This document shows, one piece after another, positions 40,221 through 48,454 of a stretch of DNA of 49,361 nt. Below the pieces are notes generated by a model that saw nothing but the letters and a program-made list of their open reading frames with translations, searched no databases and had not been told where the DNA came from. The stretch lies in assembly GCA_019747815.1 (NCBI GenBank), contig JAIEQJ010000080.1, positions 1 through 49,361 on the forward strand, read 5' to 3'. The first letter of the stretch is position 1, and each line of letters opens with the position of its first letter. The position numbers and the translations under genes were made by a program. The stretch is from Hyphomonadaceae bacterium. Its GTDB lineage: Bacteria > Pseudomonadota > Alphaproteobacteria > Rhizobiales > Hyphomicrobiaceae.

Positions 40221-40540
40221 TTCGAAACCTCCCGATTTCACCAAGCGATACCGCAAGCGCCACAGACGTAACGGAATGCCCCCTGTGCGTGTGCGACAGC
40301 GCGGCCGGAGAGTAAGAAACGGTAGATGAACGGCAGATGACTGAGGTGTATTTACCAACCCATTCGTTGCCAGATAGCCACTGTCGATTCCCACAGGGGC
40401 GCAGGCAAAAATGCGCGCAATACGCTGCAAATACGAAACGGCAACATCAAACCGCACCCCTTTTCAGCCGCGCGTGTTGCGCTCTTCGAAACCCATCGGC
40501 TATGTGTTTTTGATTGCTCCGCAAAATGGACGTCTGCCCG

Positions 40541-41635
40541 ATGTCTCACAATACGTTTGGCCATCTCTTTCGGGTGACGACCTGGGGTGAAAGCCATGGG
40601 CCGGCCATCGGCTGCGTGGTCGACGGCTGCCCGCCCGGCATCCCCCTGACAACCGAGGACATCCAGGTCTTCCTGGACCGGCGCCGTCCGGGCCAGTCGC
40701 GCTTCACCACCCAGCGCCGGGAGCCTGACACGGTGCGGCTGCTGTCCGGCGTCTTTGATGATGAGACCGGCCAGCAGGTGACCACGGGAACCCCCATCTC
40801 CCTGCTGATCGAAAACGTCGATCAGCGCGGCAAGGACTATACCGATATCAAGGACAAGTTCCGCCCCGGCCACGCCGATTTCACCTACTGGGAAAAGTAT
40901 GGGATCCGCGACTATCGCGGCGGCGGCCGGTCCAGCGCCCGCGAGACCGCCATGCGGGTGGCCGCCGGGGCCATCGCCCGCAAGATCCTGGCGGGCGTGA
41001 CGATCCGTGGCGCGCTCGTCCAGATCGGCGCGCACAAGATCGATCGCGCCCGCTGGTCGTGGGAGGAAGTGGCCAACAACCCCTTCTTCTCGCCGGACCC
41101 CGGCATCGTCGACACCTGGTCCACCTACCTCGATGGCGTGCGCAAGGCGGGATCGTCGGTCGGCGCCACCATCGAGGTGGTGGCCGAAGGCGTGCCCGCC
41201 GGCTGGGGCGCGCCCATCTACGGCAAGCTCGATCAGGATCTGGCCGCCGCCATGATGAGCATCAACGCGGTCAAGGGCGTGGAGATCGGAGCCGGCATGG
41301 CGGCCGCCGAATTGACCGGCGAGGAGAACGCCGACGAGATTCGCATGGGCAATGACGGCAAGCCGCTGTTTCTCTCCAATCATGCCGGCGGCATTCTGGG
41401 CGGCATCTCCTCCGGTCAGCCGATCGTGTGCCGGTTTGCCGTCAAGCCGACATCGTCGATCCTGAGCCCCCGCCGCACCATCGATCGCCACGGCAACGAG
41501 ACGGAGATCTCCACCAGGGGCCGGCACGATCCCTGCGTGGGCATCCGCGCCGTGCCGGTCGGCGAGGCCATGCTGGCCATCGTGCTGGCCGATCACTACC
41601 TGCGCCACCGCGGGCAGATCGCCCACGGAGCGTGA
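40541..41635 (+). CDS. aroC: Chorismate synthase
   Basis: A 364-residue chorismate synthase, the last shikimate-pathway enzyme, converting EPSP to chorismate with reduced FMN. It begins [21 protein letters not shown], the family signature. [26 protein letters not shown] and G-I-S-S-G-Q-P-I follow at the expected places, and [12 protein letters not shown] is near the C-terminus. ATG 40541 is chosen because it gives the standard N-terminus; ATG 40526 is also in frame. DCC, HAD and VOC genes follow closely. Confidence 0.98.
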   Translation: MSHNTFGHLFRVTTWGESHGPAIGCVVDGCPPGIPLTTEDIQVFLDRRRPGQSRFTTQRREPDTVRLLSGVFDDETGQQVTTGTPISLLIENVDQRGKDYTDIKDKFRPGHADFTYWEKYGIRDYRGGGRSSARETAMRVAAGAIARKILAGVTIRGALVQIGAHKIDRARWSWEEVANNPFFSPDPGIVDTWSTYLDGVRKAGSSVGATIEVVAEGVPAGWGAPIYGKLDQDLAAAMMSINAVKGVEIGAGMAAAELTGEENADEIRMGNDGKPLFLSNHAGGILGGISSGQPIVCRFAVKPTSSILSPRRTIDRHGNETEISTRGRHDPCVGIRAVPVGEAMLAIVLADHYLRHRGQIAHGA

Positions 41636-41638
41636 GCC

Positions 41639-42121
41639 ATGGCGGCTGCCAGCCTCTCCCGGCGGCTCGCCCAGATGCCGCCCTACAGCTATCGCACCGA
41701 CCCACAGGTTCCGCCCTTTCCCGACGACAAGGGCCTGATCGTCTTCGACGGCGTGTGCGTGCTGTGCACCGGATCGGCGCACTTCGTGCTGAAGCGCGAC
41801 TCTGCTTTCGCGTTCCGCCTGACGATGGCCCAATCCGCCCTGGGGCAGGCGCTCTTTCGCCACTACGGGCTCGATACCAAAACGTTCGAGACCAATCTGG
41901 TGCTGATCGACGGCCGCGCCTACGCCAAGCTCGACACGGTGGCCGAGGTCTGCCGGCGCCTGGGCGGCGGCTGGCCGCTGCTGGCGGCGCTGCGGTGGCT
42001 GCCGCACCCCCTCGCCGACTGGCTCTACGATCGCATCGCAACCAACCGCTACACCTTGTTCGGGCGCACCGATGCCTGCATGATCCCCCAGCCCGAATGG
42101 CGCGCCCGCTTCATTGACTGA
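41639..42121 (+). CDS. DCC (DUF393) family thiol-disulfide oxidoreductase-like protein
   Basis: A 160-residue DUF393 protein with the eponymous motif L-I-V-F-D-G-V-C-V-L-C-T-G near residues 36-48 (D-x-x-C-x-x-C), followed by A-H-F-V-L-K-R-D and a C-terminal W-L-Y-D-R-I-A-x-N-R-Y segment. The thioredoxin-like fold suggests redox activity, but no substrate is known. It starts 3 bp after the aroC stop and is probably co-transcribed. Confidence 0.9.
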   Translation: MAAASLSRRLAQMPPYSYRTDPQVPPFPDDKGLIVFDGVCVLCTGSAHFVLKRDSAFAFRLTMAQSALGQALFRHYGLDTKTFETNLVLIDGRAYAKLDTVAEVCRRLGGGWPLLAALRWLPHPLADWLYDRIATNRYTLFGRTDACMIPQPEWRARFID

Positions 42122-42151
42122 GCCGGGCTGAACCCGAGCGAGGGGATGCCC

Positions 42152-42868
42152 ATGACCGCCAAGCCTGCCGTCCAAGCCCTGCTGTTCGACGTGTTCGGCA
42201 CGGTGGTCGACTGGCGCTCCAGCATCATCGCCGAGCTGACGCAGTTCGGCGCGCGCAAGGGGCTGGCGGCCGATTGGGCGGCCTTCACCGACGACTGGCG
42301 CGGCCTCTATCAGCCGGCCATGGAGGAGGTGCGCTCCGGCCGGCGGGCCTGGACCATCCTGGATGTCCTGCATCGCGAAAGCCTGGAGACCCTGCTCGTC
42401 AAATACAAGATCACGGGGCTCGGCGAAGCCGACAAGGCGCATGTCAACCGCGTCTGGCATCGGCTGAAGCCCTGGCCCGACGTGATCGAGGGGCTGCGGC
42501 GCCTCAAGACGCGTTACATCATCGGCACGCTGTCGAACGGCAACGTGGGGCTGCTGACGCGCATGGCCAAGAACGCCGGCCTGCCCTGGGACGTGGTGCT
42601 CGGCGCGGAGACCGCGCGCGCCTACAAGCCCCTGCCCGCCGCCTACCTGGCGAGCGCCGCCGTGCTCAATCTGGAGCCCGCCCAGGTCATGCTGGTCGCG
42701 GCCCACAACGGCGATCTTGCCGCCGCCGCCGCCGCCGGCCTCCGCACCGCGTTCGTTGCGCGTCCCGCCGAATACGGCCCGCAGCAGAAGGTCGACGTCA
42801 GGGCCGATCGCGACTGGGACGTGGTGGCCGACAGCTTCACGGGCGTTGCCGTCGCCATGGGATGCTGA
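42152..42868 (+). CDS. Haloacid dehalogenase type II (HAD superfamily)
   Basis: About 238 residues. The HAD motif I nucleophile is in L-L-F-D-V-F-G-T-V-V-D-W, the L-2-haloacid dehalogenase form; motif II is T-L-S-N-G-N; the motif III Lys is in A-R-A-Y-K-P; and V-A-A-H-N-G-D-L-A-A-A is the motif IV region. Haloacid dehalogenases hydrolyse 2-haloalkanoates by an Asp ester. In many genomes such proteins act on other substrates. AGGGG precedes ATG 42152; ATG 42146 is also in frame. Confidence 0.9.
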   Translation: MTAKPAVQALLFDVFGTVVDWRSSIIAELTQFGARKGLAADWAAFTDDWRGLYQPAMEEVRSGRRAWTILDVLHRESLETLLVKYKITGLGEADKAHVNRVWHRLKPWPDVIEGLRRLKTRYIIGTLSNGNVGLLTRMAKNAGLPWDVVLGAETARAYKPLPAAYLASAAVLNLEPAQVMLVAAHNGDLAAAAAAGLRTAFVARPAEYGPQQKVDVRADRDWDVVADSFTGVAVAMGC

Positions 42869-42900
42869 ATCATGGAATGCTGAATCGATGGGATGCTGAA
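42856..42900 (+). repeat. 15-bp tandem repeat between the HAD and VOC genes
   Basis: Three near-identical units (CATGGGATGCTGAAT, CATGGAATGCTGAAT, then a third with one inserted base) span the stop codon of the HAD gene and the region before the VOC start. Each unit carries an ATG and a TGA, so the array supplies several alternative start and stop signals. Confidence 0.85.
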
Positions 42901-42916
42901 ACCGCGGGAGAAACTC

Positions 42917-43384
42917 ATGGCCGAGCACCGCCAACCGATCACCGACCTGATCGTGCGCCAGCACCACACCGCCGTGAGCTGCCGTGACTGGGACACGATG
43001 AAGTCCTTCTTCGTCGATCTTCTGGGCTTCAAGGTGCTGGGCGAGATGGACAGGCGCGACGAGGCGCCGCTTGCCACCGTCACCGGACTGCCAGGCGCCA
43101 CCTGTCGCTGGGCCATGCTGGAGCTCGGCGGCTCTCACATCGAGCTCTTCAAGTGGCTCGTCCCCGAGGGCAAGCCGATCCCGATCAGGCAATGCGATCA
43201 TGGCCTCACCCACATCTGCTTTCAGGTGAAGGACGCGGCGGAGGTGCACCGGCGCATGATCGCGGCGGGCTACCAGCCGCTGTCGGAGGTGCTGAGCCTG
43301 CGCGGCGGCCGGGCGAAGCCCTTCTACTGCAAGGGGCCCGAAGGCCTCATGGTCGAGTTCGTCGAATATCCCTTCGGCTCCTAG
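42917..43384 (+). CDS. VOC family (glyoxalase/dioxygenase fold) protein
   Basis: A 155-residue vicinal oxygen chelate protein. The paired beta-alpha-beta units contain H-H-T-A-V-S-C-R-D near the start, E-L-G-G-S-H-I-E-L-F, G-L-T-H-I-C-F-Q-V and P-E-G-L-M-V-E-F-V-E near the end. His and Glu in these places bind a divalent metal. It could be a glyoxalase, an epimerase or an extradiol dioxygenase-like enzyme. ATG 42917 behind GGGAG is chosen over 42893, which lies in the tandem repeat. Confidence 0.9.
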   Translation: MAEHRQPITDLIVRQHHTAVSCRDWDTMKSFFVDLLGFKVLGEMDRRDEAPLATVTGLPGATCRWAMLELGGSHIELFKWLVPEGKPIPIRQCDHGLTHICFQVKDAAEVHRRMIAAGYQPLSEVLSLRGGRAKPFYCKGPEGLMVEFVEYPFGS

Positions 43385-43388
43385 CCGT

Positions 43389-43508
43389 GCCTCTGTCATC
43401 CCGGAAGCCTGCGCCGCAGACGATCCGGGACCCAGGGGCCGCAAGCAGCGCCCACGCGCCGTCCGCCCCGCGGGGGAGGCCCCGCGAGGGTGCGACGGGT
43501 ACGCGGGT
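43389..43508 (+). repeat. Interspersed palindromic repeat, copy B
   Basis: Begins CTGTCATCCCGGAA at about 43395, then an imperfect stem-loop (GCCTGC/GCAGAC), GATCCGGGACCCAGGGGCCG and further sequence to GGTACGCGGGTG. It matches the reverse complement of window bases 1-117 over nearly its whole length, apart from the stem-loop and a short stretch after CCGCGGG. Confidence 0.85.
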
Positions 43509-43610
43509 GCCGCTTCGGCACCCTGGGCCGGTACCACCCGGCCCGGGAAGCGCCGGTTGCGCGCCTCCCCGAGAGCCCCGTCGGGCTCCCTGGGACCCTG
43601 CTCGGGTCCC
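43505..43610 (+). repeat. Array of four consecutive perfect hairpins
   Basis: Four stems follow within 106 bp: GGGTGC..GCACCC (43505-43523), GGGCCGG..CCGGCCC (43525-43544), GAGCCC-cgtc-GGGCTC (43573-43588) and GGGACCC-tgctc-GGGTCCC (43592-43610). The whole gene-free gap runs from 43385 to 44008. Between the array and copy C (43611-43852) I see neither a gene nor another repeat. Confidence 0.75.
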
Positions 43611-43852
43611 TCGGCTGCCTTGCGGCACCCGCGTGGCGGCGTTTTTCCATCCCGGCGGCTCCTTTTATCCGACGGCGCGCCTGTTGACGTTCGCCGCCGG
43701 CGGCAGGCCGGGGTCCTGGTGCTCGGCCCCTGCAGACACGGGGGCCTACCGACCAGTTCGCCGCCCCTTGCCACGCTGGCCGCTGGTACCGCGCGTCCCG
43801 TCGCGAGCAAGGATGCCGCCACTGTCGCACGGCCCCGCCGGGGCGGGGATAA

Positions 43853-43978
43853 GTGCCCCCCTGTCATCCCGCAAGTCTGCGCAGCAGACGATCCGGGATC
43901 CAGGGCCACCGATGATCGCGCGCAAGCCTCAGTCCTGGGTACCGGCTCGTGGGCTGCGCACGCGGCCGGCATGACAGC
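43853..43978 (+). repeat. Interspersed palindromic repeat, copy C (partial, with inverted ends)
   Basis: CTGTCATCCCGC-AA is followed by a perfect stem-loop GTCTGC-gca-GCAGAC, then GATCCGGGATCCAGGG. After that it departs from copies A and B. It ends with CCGGCATGACAG, the inverse of the repeat start, so the element is bounded by inverted ends. It lies between the hairpin array and the ModA-like gene. Confidence 0.75.
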
Positions 43979-44008
43979 TCGCGGGTATGCAGCATCGGTG
44001 CGCCGCGG

Positions 44009-44779
44009 TCATGGCCTGGTCATGCCCTTGGCCTCGAGGATCGGCGGTGCGGCCGGCCCGGCCAGGTGGTCGAGCAGAGCCTTGGCGGCCGCGCCGTCCC
44101 TCGCCGCCGCACCGATGCCCGCGGCATAGACGGTGTGGTTCTGGATTGCGGCGGGCAGCGGCCCCACCAGGGTCACGCCCTTGACCGGAACGATCTCGCT
44201 GATCTGGTGCACCGCAATCTCCGCCTCGCCGCTTGCGACCAGCTCGGCCACATAGCCGCCCTGCTTCAGCTTCGCCTTCGCACGCACCTGGCCGGCAATG
44301 CCCAGACGCTCGAGCAGCGCGTCGAAATAGATGCCGCTGGAGCCGCCCGACTGCGGGTCGATGTAGGCCACCGATGGCACAGCGAGGAGCGTGCGCTTGA
44401 AGGCATCGACCGTGCTGATGTCGGGCAGCGCCGCGCCCTGCTTGACCGCCACGCCGATTCCGACCTTGGCCAGGTCGACCCTGCTGCCGGCTGCAATTCT
44501 GCCCTTCTGCATCAGGTCGTCGACGACGGCGGGCGTGATGATGGCGACGTCGAAGGCCTCGCCCGCTGCAATCCGCTTGGCGAGCGTGCCCGCGGTGGCG
44601 TTGTCGACCACGACCGTGTGCCCGGTCTGGCGCTCGAACGCGGGCAGCAGCTCGGCCACCACCGCGCGCATGGCACCCGCCGTCAGCAGCTTGATCTCGG
44701 CGGCGGAGGCCGGTGCCGCAGACGCCAGTGCCGCCATCGACACGAGGCCGGTGATCCACGCAAAGATGCGTCGCGTCAT
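44009..44779 (-). CDS. ModA-like molybdate/extracellular solute-binding protein
   Basis: A 256-residue periplasmic binding protein with a signal peptide ending A-P-A-S-A-A near residue 26. I-K-L-L-T-A-G-A-M-R-A-V-V is the ModA-type start (usually A-A-x-S-L), F-D-V-A-I-I-T-P lies near 78, and D-P-Q-S-G-G-S-S-G-I-Y binds the anion in the family. The ligand may be molybdate, tungstate or another oxyanion or organic acid. ATG 44779 has AAGGAGGG. No ModB/ModC partner is beside it, so it either works with a remote transporter or has a sensing role. Confidence 0.85.
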   Translation of the reverse strand: MTRRIFAWITGLVSMAALASAAPASAAEIKLLTAGAMRAVVAELLPAFERQTGHTVVVDNATAGTLAKRIAAGEAFDVAIITPAVVDDLMQKGRIAAGSRVDLAKVGIGVAVKQGAALPDISTVDAFKRTLLAVPSVAYIDPQSGGSSGIYFDALLERLGIAGQVRAKAKLKQGGYVAELVASGEAEIAVHQISEIVPVKGVTLVGPLPAAIQNHTVYAAGIGAAARDGAAAKALLDHLAGPAAPPILEAKGMTRP

Positions 44780-44860
44780 GGTGCCCTCCTTCGGGGATGC
44801 TGGTGGCTGCTCTCCCCGCTCCCATGCAGGAGAAGCATCATGAGCGGGGATTGCCGCACC

Positions 44861-45514
44861 TTACGGATAGAGCCGCTGCTTGCTCCAACTCTCGCTGGCA
44901 GTGCCGCGCCGGAACGCCACCCGTTCATGCAGGCGAAACGGCCGGTCGTGCCAGAACTCGATCTGCAGAGGCGTCACGCGAAATCCCGACCAGTATGGGG
45001 GGCGGGGAACATCGTTTGGATACTTGGCCGCCACCGCATCCACCGCCCGCTCCAGGGCCTCGCGGCTGGCCAGGGGGCGCGACTGCTGCGAGGCCCAGGC
45101 GCCGATGCGGCTGCCGTGCGGGCGCGTTGCGAAATAGGCATCGGCCTCCGCGTCGCTCACCGTGGAGACGAGTCCGCGGATGCGCACTTGGCGGCGCAGG
45201 CTCTTCCAATGGAAATTGAGCGCCGCCTTCCGCGACGCGATGAGCTCCTCGCCCTTGGCGCTGTCGACGTTGGTGTAGAACACGAAACCGCGCGCGGGAT
45301 CGCCCGCCGGATCGAGACCCTTGAGCAGCACGATGCGCACGTTGGGCAGGCCCGAGGCATCGACGGTTGCCAGCGCAAATGCGTTTGGATCGCTGGGCTC
45401 GTGCGCCTTGGCCTCCTCAAACCATGCGCCGAACAGGGCGAACGGCTCGGGAGCGGCCGCAAAGTCGCCGGCCTGCGGGCCGCTGTAGTAGTCAGGCTTG
45501 ATCTCGTCCGCCAT
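44861..45514 (-). CDS. pdxH: Pyridoxamine 5'-phosphate oxidase
   Basis: A 217-residue FMN enzyme that oxidises pyridoxamine or pyridoxine phosphate to PLP. Visible family segments are [43 protein letters not shown] near the middle, [11 protein letters not shown] and the C-terminal signature [13 protein letters not shown]. The last residues R-L-Y-P are the normal end. The leader (45515-45643) has a short TTAACCC direct repeat and no other gene. Confidence 0.97.
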   Translation of the reverse strand: MADEIKPDYYSGPQAGDFAAAPEPFALFGAWFEEAKAHEPSDPNAFALATVDASGLPNVRIVLLKGLDPAGDPARGFVFYTNVDSAKGEELIASRKAALNFHWKSLRRQVRIRGLVSTVSDAEADAYFATRPHGSRIGAWASQQSRPLASREALERAVDAVAAKYPNDVPRPPYWSGFRVTPLQIEFWHDRPFRLHERVAFRRGTASESWSKQRLYP

Positions 45515-45643
45515 TCTTGGTCCTTTCGCGCCAGGGGCGCTCTCTCCTTAACCCCACCTTAACCCTAATTCCGCAACCTTAGCTCTGCTTGGGACACTCC
45601 ATACCACCAGTCCCGCGTCGTCGTGTCAGTCGTGTGGTTGCAC

Positions 45644-46093
45644 ATGCGTTTGGGTTCCCTGTCGCTGGCGGCCTCGGTGGCCGCCGCATCGCTGGTTGTC
45701 GGCCTCGCGCTCATGCCGGCGCGCCAGGCGGTGACCCAGGAAGTGAGGGCGGTGCCGCCGCCCTGCACCTGCTCGGGGCCGCAGGACGCGCCAAGGGCGT
45801 CTCCCCGTCCCAAATTTGCCGAGCATACGCCCGATGTCGGCGACGGCGATGAGATCGCCACGCTCGAAGCCATACGCGTCGCTTTGGTGGAGGTGGGCGA
45901 CGGCTCCAGCTTCGTGTGGCATCACGGCAATGGCCGCTTGAGCGGGGTGATCCATCCCACGGCCTCGTTCAAGGATGCCGCCGGCCGCATATGCCGCCAC
46001 ATCGTTGTGGTGCTCACCACCGGCGCCCGCAGCGGGCGGGTGGAGGGGGTAGCCTGCCGCCTCACGGATGGTCGCTGGCAGCTCGAGGGCTGA
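45644..46093 (+). CDS. RT0821/Lpp0805-like envelope protein
   Basis: A 149-residue exported protein. A hydrophobic N-terminal segment (residues 5-25) is followed by a Cys-Pro-rich link and a C-terminal domain G-S-S-F-V-W-H-H-G-N-G-R-L-S-G, G-R-I-C-R-H-I-V-V-V-L and V-A-C-R-L-T-D-G-R-W. The spacing of W, C-R and A-C-R-x-x-D-G-x-W resembles the RT0821/Lpp0805 surface protein family of alphaproteobacteria. The role is unknown. A GTG at 45623 is an alternative start. It precedes the EamA gene on the same strand. Confidence 0.75.
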   Translation: MRLGSLSLAASVAAASLVVGLALMPARQAVTQEVRAVPPPCTCSGPQDAPRASPRPKFAEHTPDVGDGDEIATLEAIRVALVEVGDGSSFVWHHGNGRLSGVIHPTASFKDAAGRICRHIVVVLTTGARSGRVEGVACRLTDGRWQLEG

Positions 46094-46201
46094 ACCCGCC
46101 GAGCAGCCATGCCGCACACGCGGCGGCATCGCCTCGTTTTTTTCCCGCCTGCAACCTGCTATGTCGGGCGGCGCTTGGGCTGGACGATCGGGGACAATGC
46201 G

Positions 46202-47092
46202 ATGCCGTGGTTGTGGGCCGTCTTCACGGTCATCGCCTCCTTCGGGCAGGTCCTGCGCAACGCCCAGCAGAGGGAGCTCACCGCCACGCTCGGTACGGTC
46301 GGCGCCACCCACGTGAGGTTCCTGTTCGGGCTGCCGTTCGGCCTCCTGTTCTTGATGATCGTTCTGGCGGCCACGCGGCTGCCGCTGCCCCACTTGACCG
46401 GCACGGCCCTGGCCTGGACGGGCACGGCCGCGCTGGCGCAGATCGGCGCCACCGCCCTGCTGCTGGCCGCCATGCGGGATCGCTCGTTCGTTGTCATCAC
46501 CGCCTATGCCAAGACCGAGGCGATGCAGGTGGCGCTCTTCGGCCTGCTGTTCCTGGGCGATCGGGTGACGCTGAGCCTCGCCGCGGCGATCCTCATCGCC
46601 ACCATCGGCGTGCTGCTGGTGTCCTGGCCGCGCAGCACGGGCGGGGAGGCGTTCACCTGGAAGCCGGCCCTGCTCGGCATCGGCTCGGGAGCCATGTTTG
46701 CCATTGCGGCCATCGGCTTTCGCGGCGGCATCCGAGCGCTCGACACGCCGAGCTTCGTCGTGGCTGCGACCACGATATTGGCGCTCGGCCTCGCCATCCA
46801 GACCGTGGTGCTGTCGGCCTATCTCTTCCTGTTCGATCGCAAGACGCTAATGGACATCTTCCGCCTCTGGCGTCCGTCATTGCTGGCAGGCTTCACGGGC
46901 GCGTTCGCCTCGCAGATGTGGTATCTCGCCTTCGCCCTCGAGACGGCCGCCAAGGTGCGCACGCTGGCCTTGATCGAGATCCCCATGGCGCAGGTCGTCT
47001 CGCGCAACCTCTTCAAGCAGACGCTCGCCTCGCGCGAGGCCTTGGGCATCGCGCTGATCGTGGCGGGCGTTGTGCTGCTCCTCAATTCATAG
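46202..47092 (+). CDS. EamA/DMT-family membrane transporter
   Basis: A 296-residue protein with about ten hydrophobic helices in two repeats, typical of the drug/metabolite transporter superfamily. Arg-rich inside loops (R-N-A-Q-Q-R-E-L) and the mid-protein G-D-R-V-T-L-S-L segment, which follows the first EamA unit, fit the family. ATG 46202 is preferred over 46109 because it starts just before the first helix. The substrate is unknown. Confidence 0.9.
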   Translation: MPWLWAVFTVIASFGQVLRNAQQRELTATLGTVGATHVRFLFGLPFGLLFLMIVLAATRLPLPHLTGTALAWTGTAALAQIGATALLLAAMRDRSFVVITAYAKTEAMQVALFGLLFLGDRVTLSLAAAILIATIGVLLVSWPRSTGGEAFTWKPALLGIGSGAMFAIAAIGFRGGIRALDTPSFVVAATTILALGLAIQTVVLSAYLFLFDRKTLMDIFRLWRPSLLAGFTGAFASQMWYLAFALETAAKVRTLALIEIPMAQVVSRNLFKQTLASREALGIALIVAGVVLLLNS

Positions 47093-47251
47093 ACGCTGCC
47101 CGAACGGCCTTGCCATCGCGCAAGACCGGAGCGTAGGCTGCGCATGCTCCGAGGGGAGGCGCAACTCCCCCAAGCTCTGTTGCATGCTACTGCCGATTGA
47201 TGTGGGATCAGTGCGTCGTCTTGGCATCACGGCCAGAGGAGGAGAAACGTC

Positions 47252-48454
47252 ATGCGCCTTCACTTGAAGACGATGGCCGTGCTTGCGGCATGCGTCGTGG
47301 CCGCCGGCGGGGTCTATGCGCAGGAGAAGAAGGAGGAGGAGCCGTTCTGGGCCAAGGGCAAGCCGAAGGAAGGGCCCGGGGCCAAGATGGCGCCGGTGGC
47401 CGCCCCGCCCATCCCTATGGCTGCCGACAAGCTGCCCAAGCTCAAGGCCCCGCCGGGCTTCAAAGTCGAGGTTTATCAAAGCGGTGTGCTCGATGCACGC
47501 GGGCTGCGCCGCGGCGACAAGGGCACGATCTTCGTCAGCTCGCTGTTCGTGGCCGGCAAGATCTACGCCATCACCGAGAAGGGGGGCAAGCGCGAGCTCA
47601 AGACCGTGCTCAGCGGCCTGGAGCTGCCGAGCGGCATCGAGTTCCGCAAGGGCGCGCTCTACGTCGCCACGCCCAAGCAGGTGACCCGCTACGACAACAT
47701 CGAGGACAATCTCGACAAGCCGCCCCAGCCGGTCGTGGTCTACGACAAGCTGCCGGGCGACATTCCGCACGGGTGGAAGTTTCTGCGCTTCGGGCCTGAC
47801 GACAAGCTCTATGTGCCGATCGGGGCGCCATGCAACATCTGCGATGCAGGCGACCGGTACACGCAGATCTTCCGTATCAATCCCGACGGCAGCGGCATGG
47901 AGGTCGTGGCGCGCGGGGTGCGCAATACGGTGGGTTTCGATTTCCACCCCAAGACCAAGGAGCTGTGGTTCACCGACAACCAGCGCGACTGGCTGGCCGA
48001 GGACTTCCCGCTCGATGAGCTCAACCGCCTGAAGAACCCGGGCAAGGATCACTTCGGCTATCCCTACTGTCACTCCGGCACCATGACCGATCCGGAGTTC
48101 GGCTGGGGCAAGTCCTGCGCCGACTACGTGAAGCCCGCCGCGCTGCTGGGGCCGCATATGGCGCCGCTCGGCATGCGCTTCTACACGGGCAAGATGTTCC
48201 CGCCGAAGTATCAGGGCGCCATTTTCATCGCGCGCCACGGCCCCTGGAACCGCACCAAGAAGGATGCCGACGTCTCGGTGGCTTATCTCGACGCGACCAG
48301 CAGGGTCACCCGGGTCGAGCCGTTCCTGACAGGATGGGTCAGCGACAACCAGTATCTCGGCAGGCCGGTCGATCTGCTCACGCTGCCGGACGGCTCGATG
48401 CTGGTTTCCGACGATCACGCCGGCGCGGTCTACCGCGTTTCGTATGGCAAGTAG
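47252..48454 (+). CDS. Exported PQQ-type sugar/sorbosone dehydrogenase-like beta-propeller
   Basis: A 400-residue periplasmic protein with a signal peptide (cleavage near V-Y-A-Q). The propeller has the family segments I-F-V-S-S-L-F, L-P-S-G-I-E-F, D-I-P-H-G-W-K-F-L-R-F-G-P-D-D-K-L-Y-V-P-I-G-A-P-C-N-I-C, R-G-V-R-N-T-V-G-F-D-F-H-P and A-R-H-G-P-W-N-R. His and Arg residues in these segments are those expected to bind PQQ and substrate. ATG 47252 follows GAGGAG. Its stop overlaps the start of the cytochrome c gene, so the cytochrome is the natural electron acceptor. Confidence 0.9.
   Translation: MRLHLKTMAVLAACVVAAGGVYAQEKKEEEPFWAKGKPKEGPGAKMAPVAAPPIPMAADKLPKLKAPPGFKVEVYQSGVLDARGLRRGDKGTIFVSSLFVAGKIYAITEKGGKRELKTVLSGLELPSGIEFRKGALYVATPKQVTRYDNIEDNLDKPPQPVVVYDKLPGDIPHGWKFLRFGPDDKLYVPIGAPCNICDAGDRYTQIFRINPDGSGMEVVARGVRNTVGFDFHPKTKELWFTDNQRDWLAEDFPLDELNRLKNPGKDHFGYPYCHSGTMTDPEFGWGKSCADYVKPAALLGPHMAPLGMRFYTGKMFPPKYQGAIFIARHGPWNRTKKDADVSVAYLDATSRVTRVEPFLTGWVSDNQYLGRPVDLLTLPDGSMLVSDDHAGAVYRVSYGK

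Noticed and set aside
40352-43972. 1206-codon open frame on the minus strand
   Set aside because: It is antisense to aroC, DCC, HAD and VOC genes, all of which have clear family motifs. The translation is low-complexity H/D/R/G-rich sequence typical of GC-rich shadow frames.
45540-45575. Replication origin or DnaA-type box cluster in the TTAACCC direct repeat
   Set aside because: Only two 7-bp copies, no DnaA-box consensus and no origin genes nearby.
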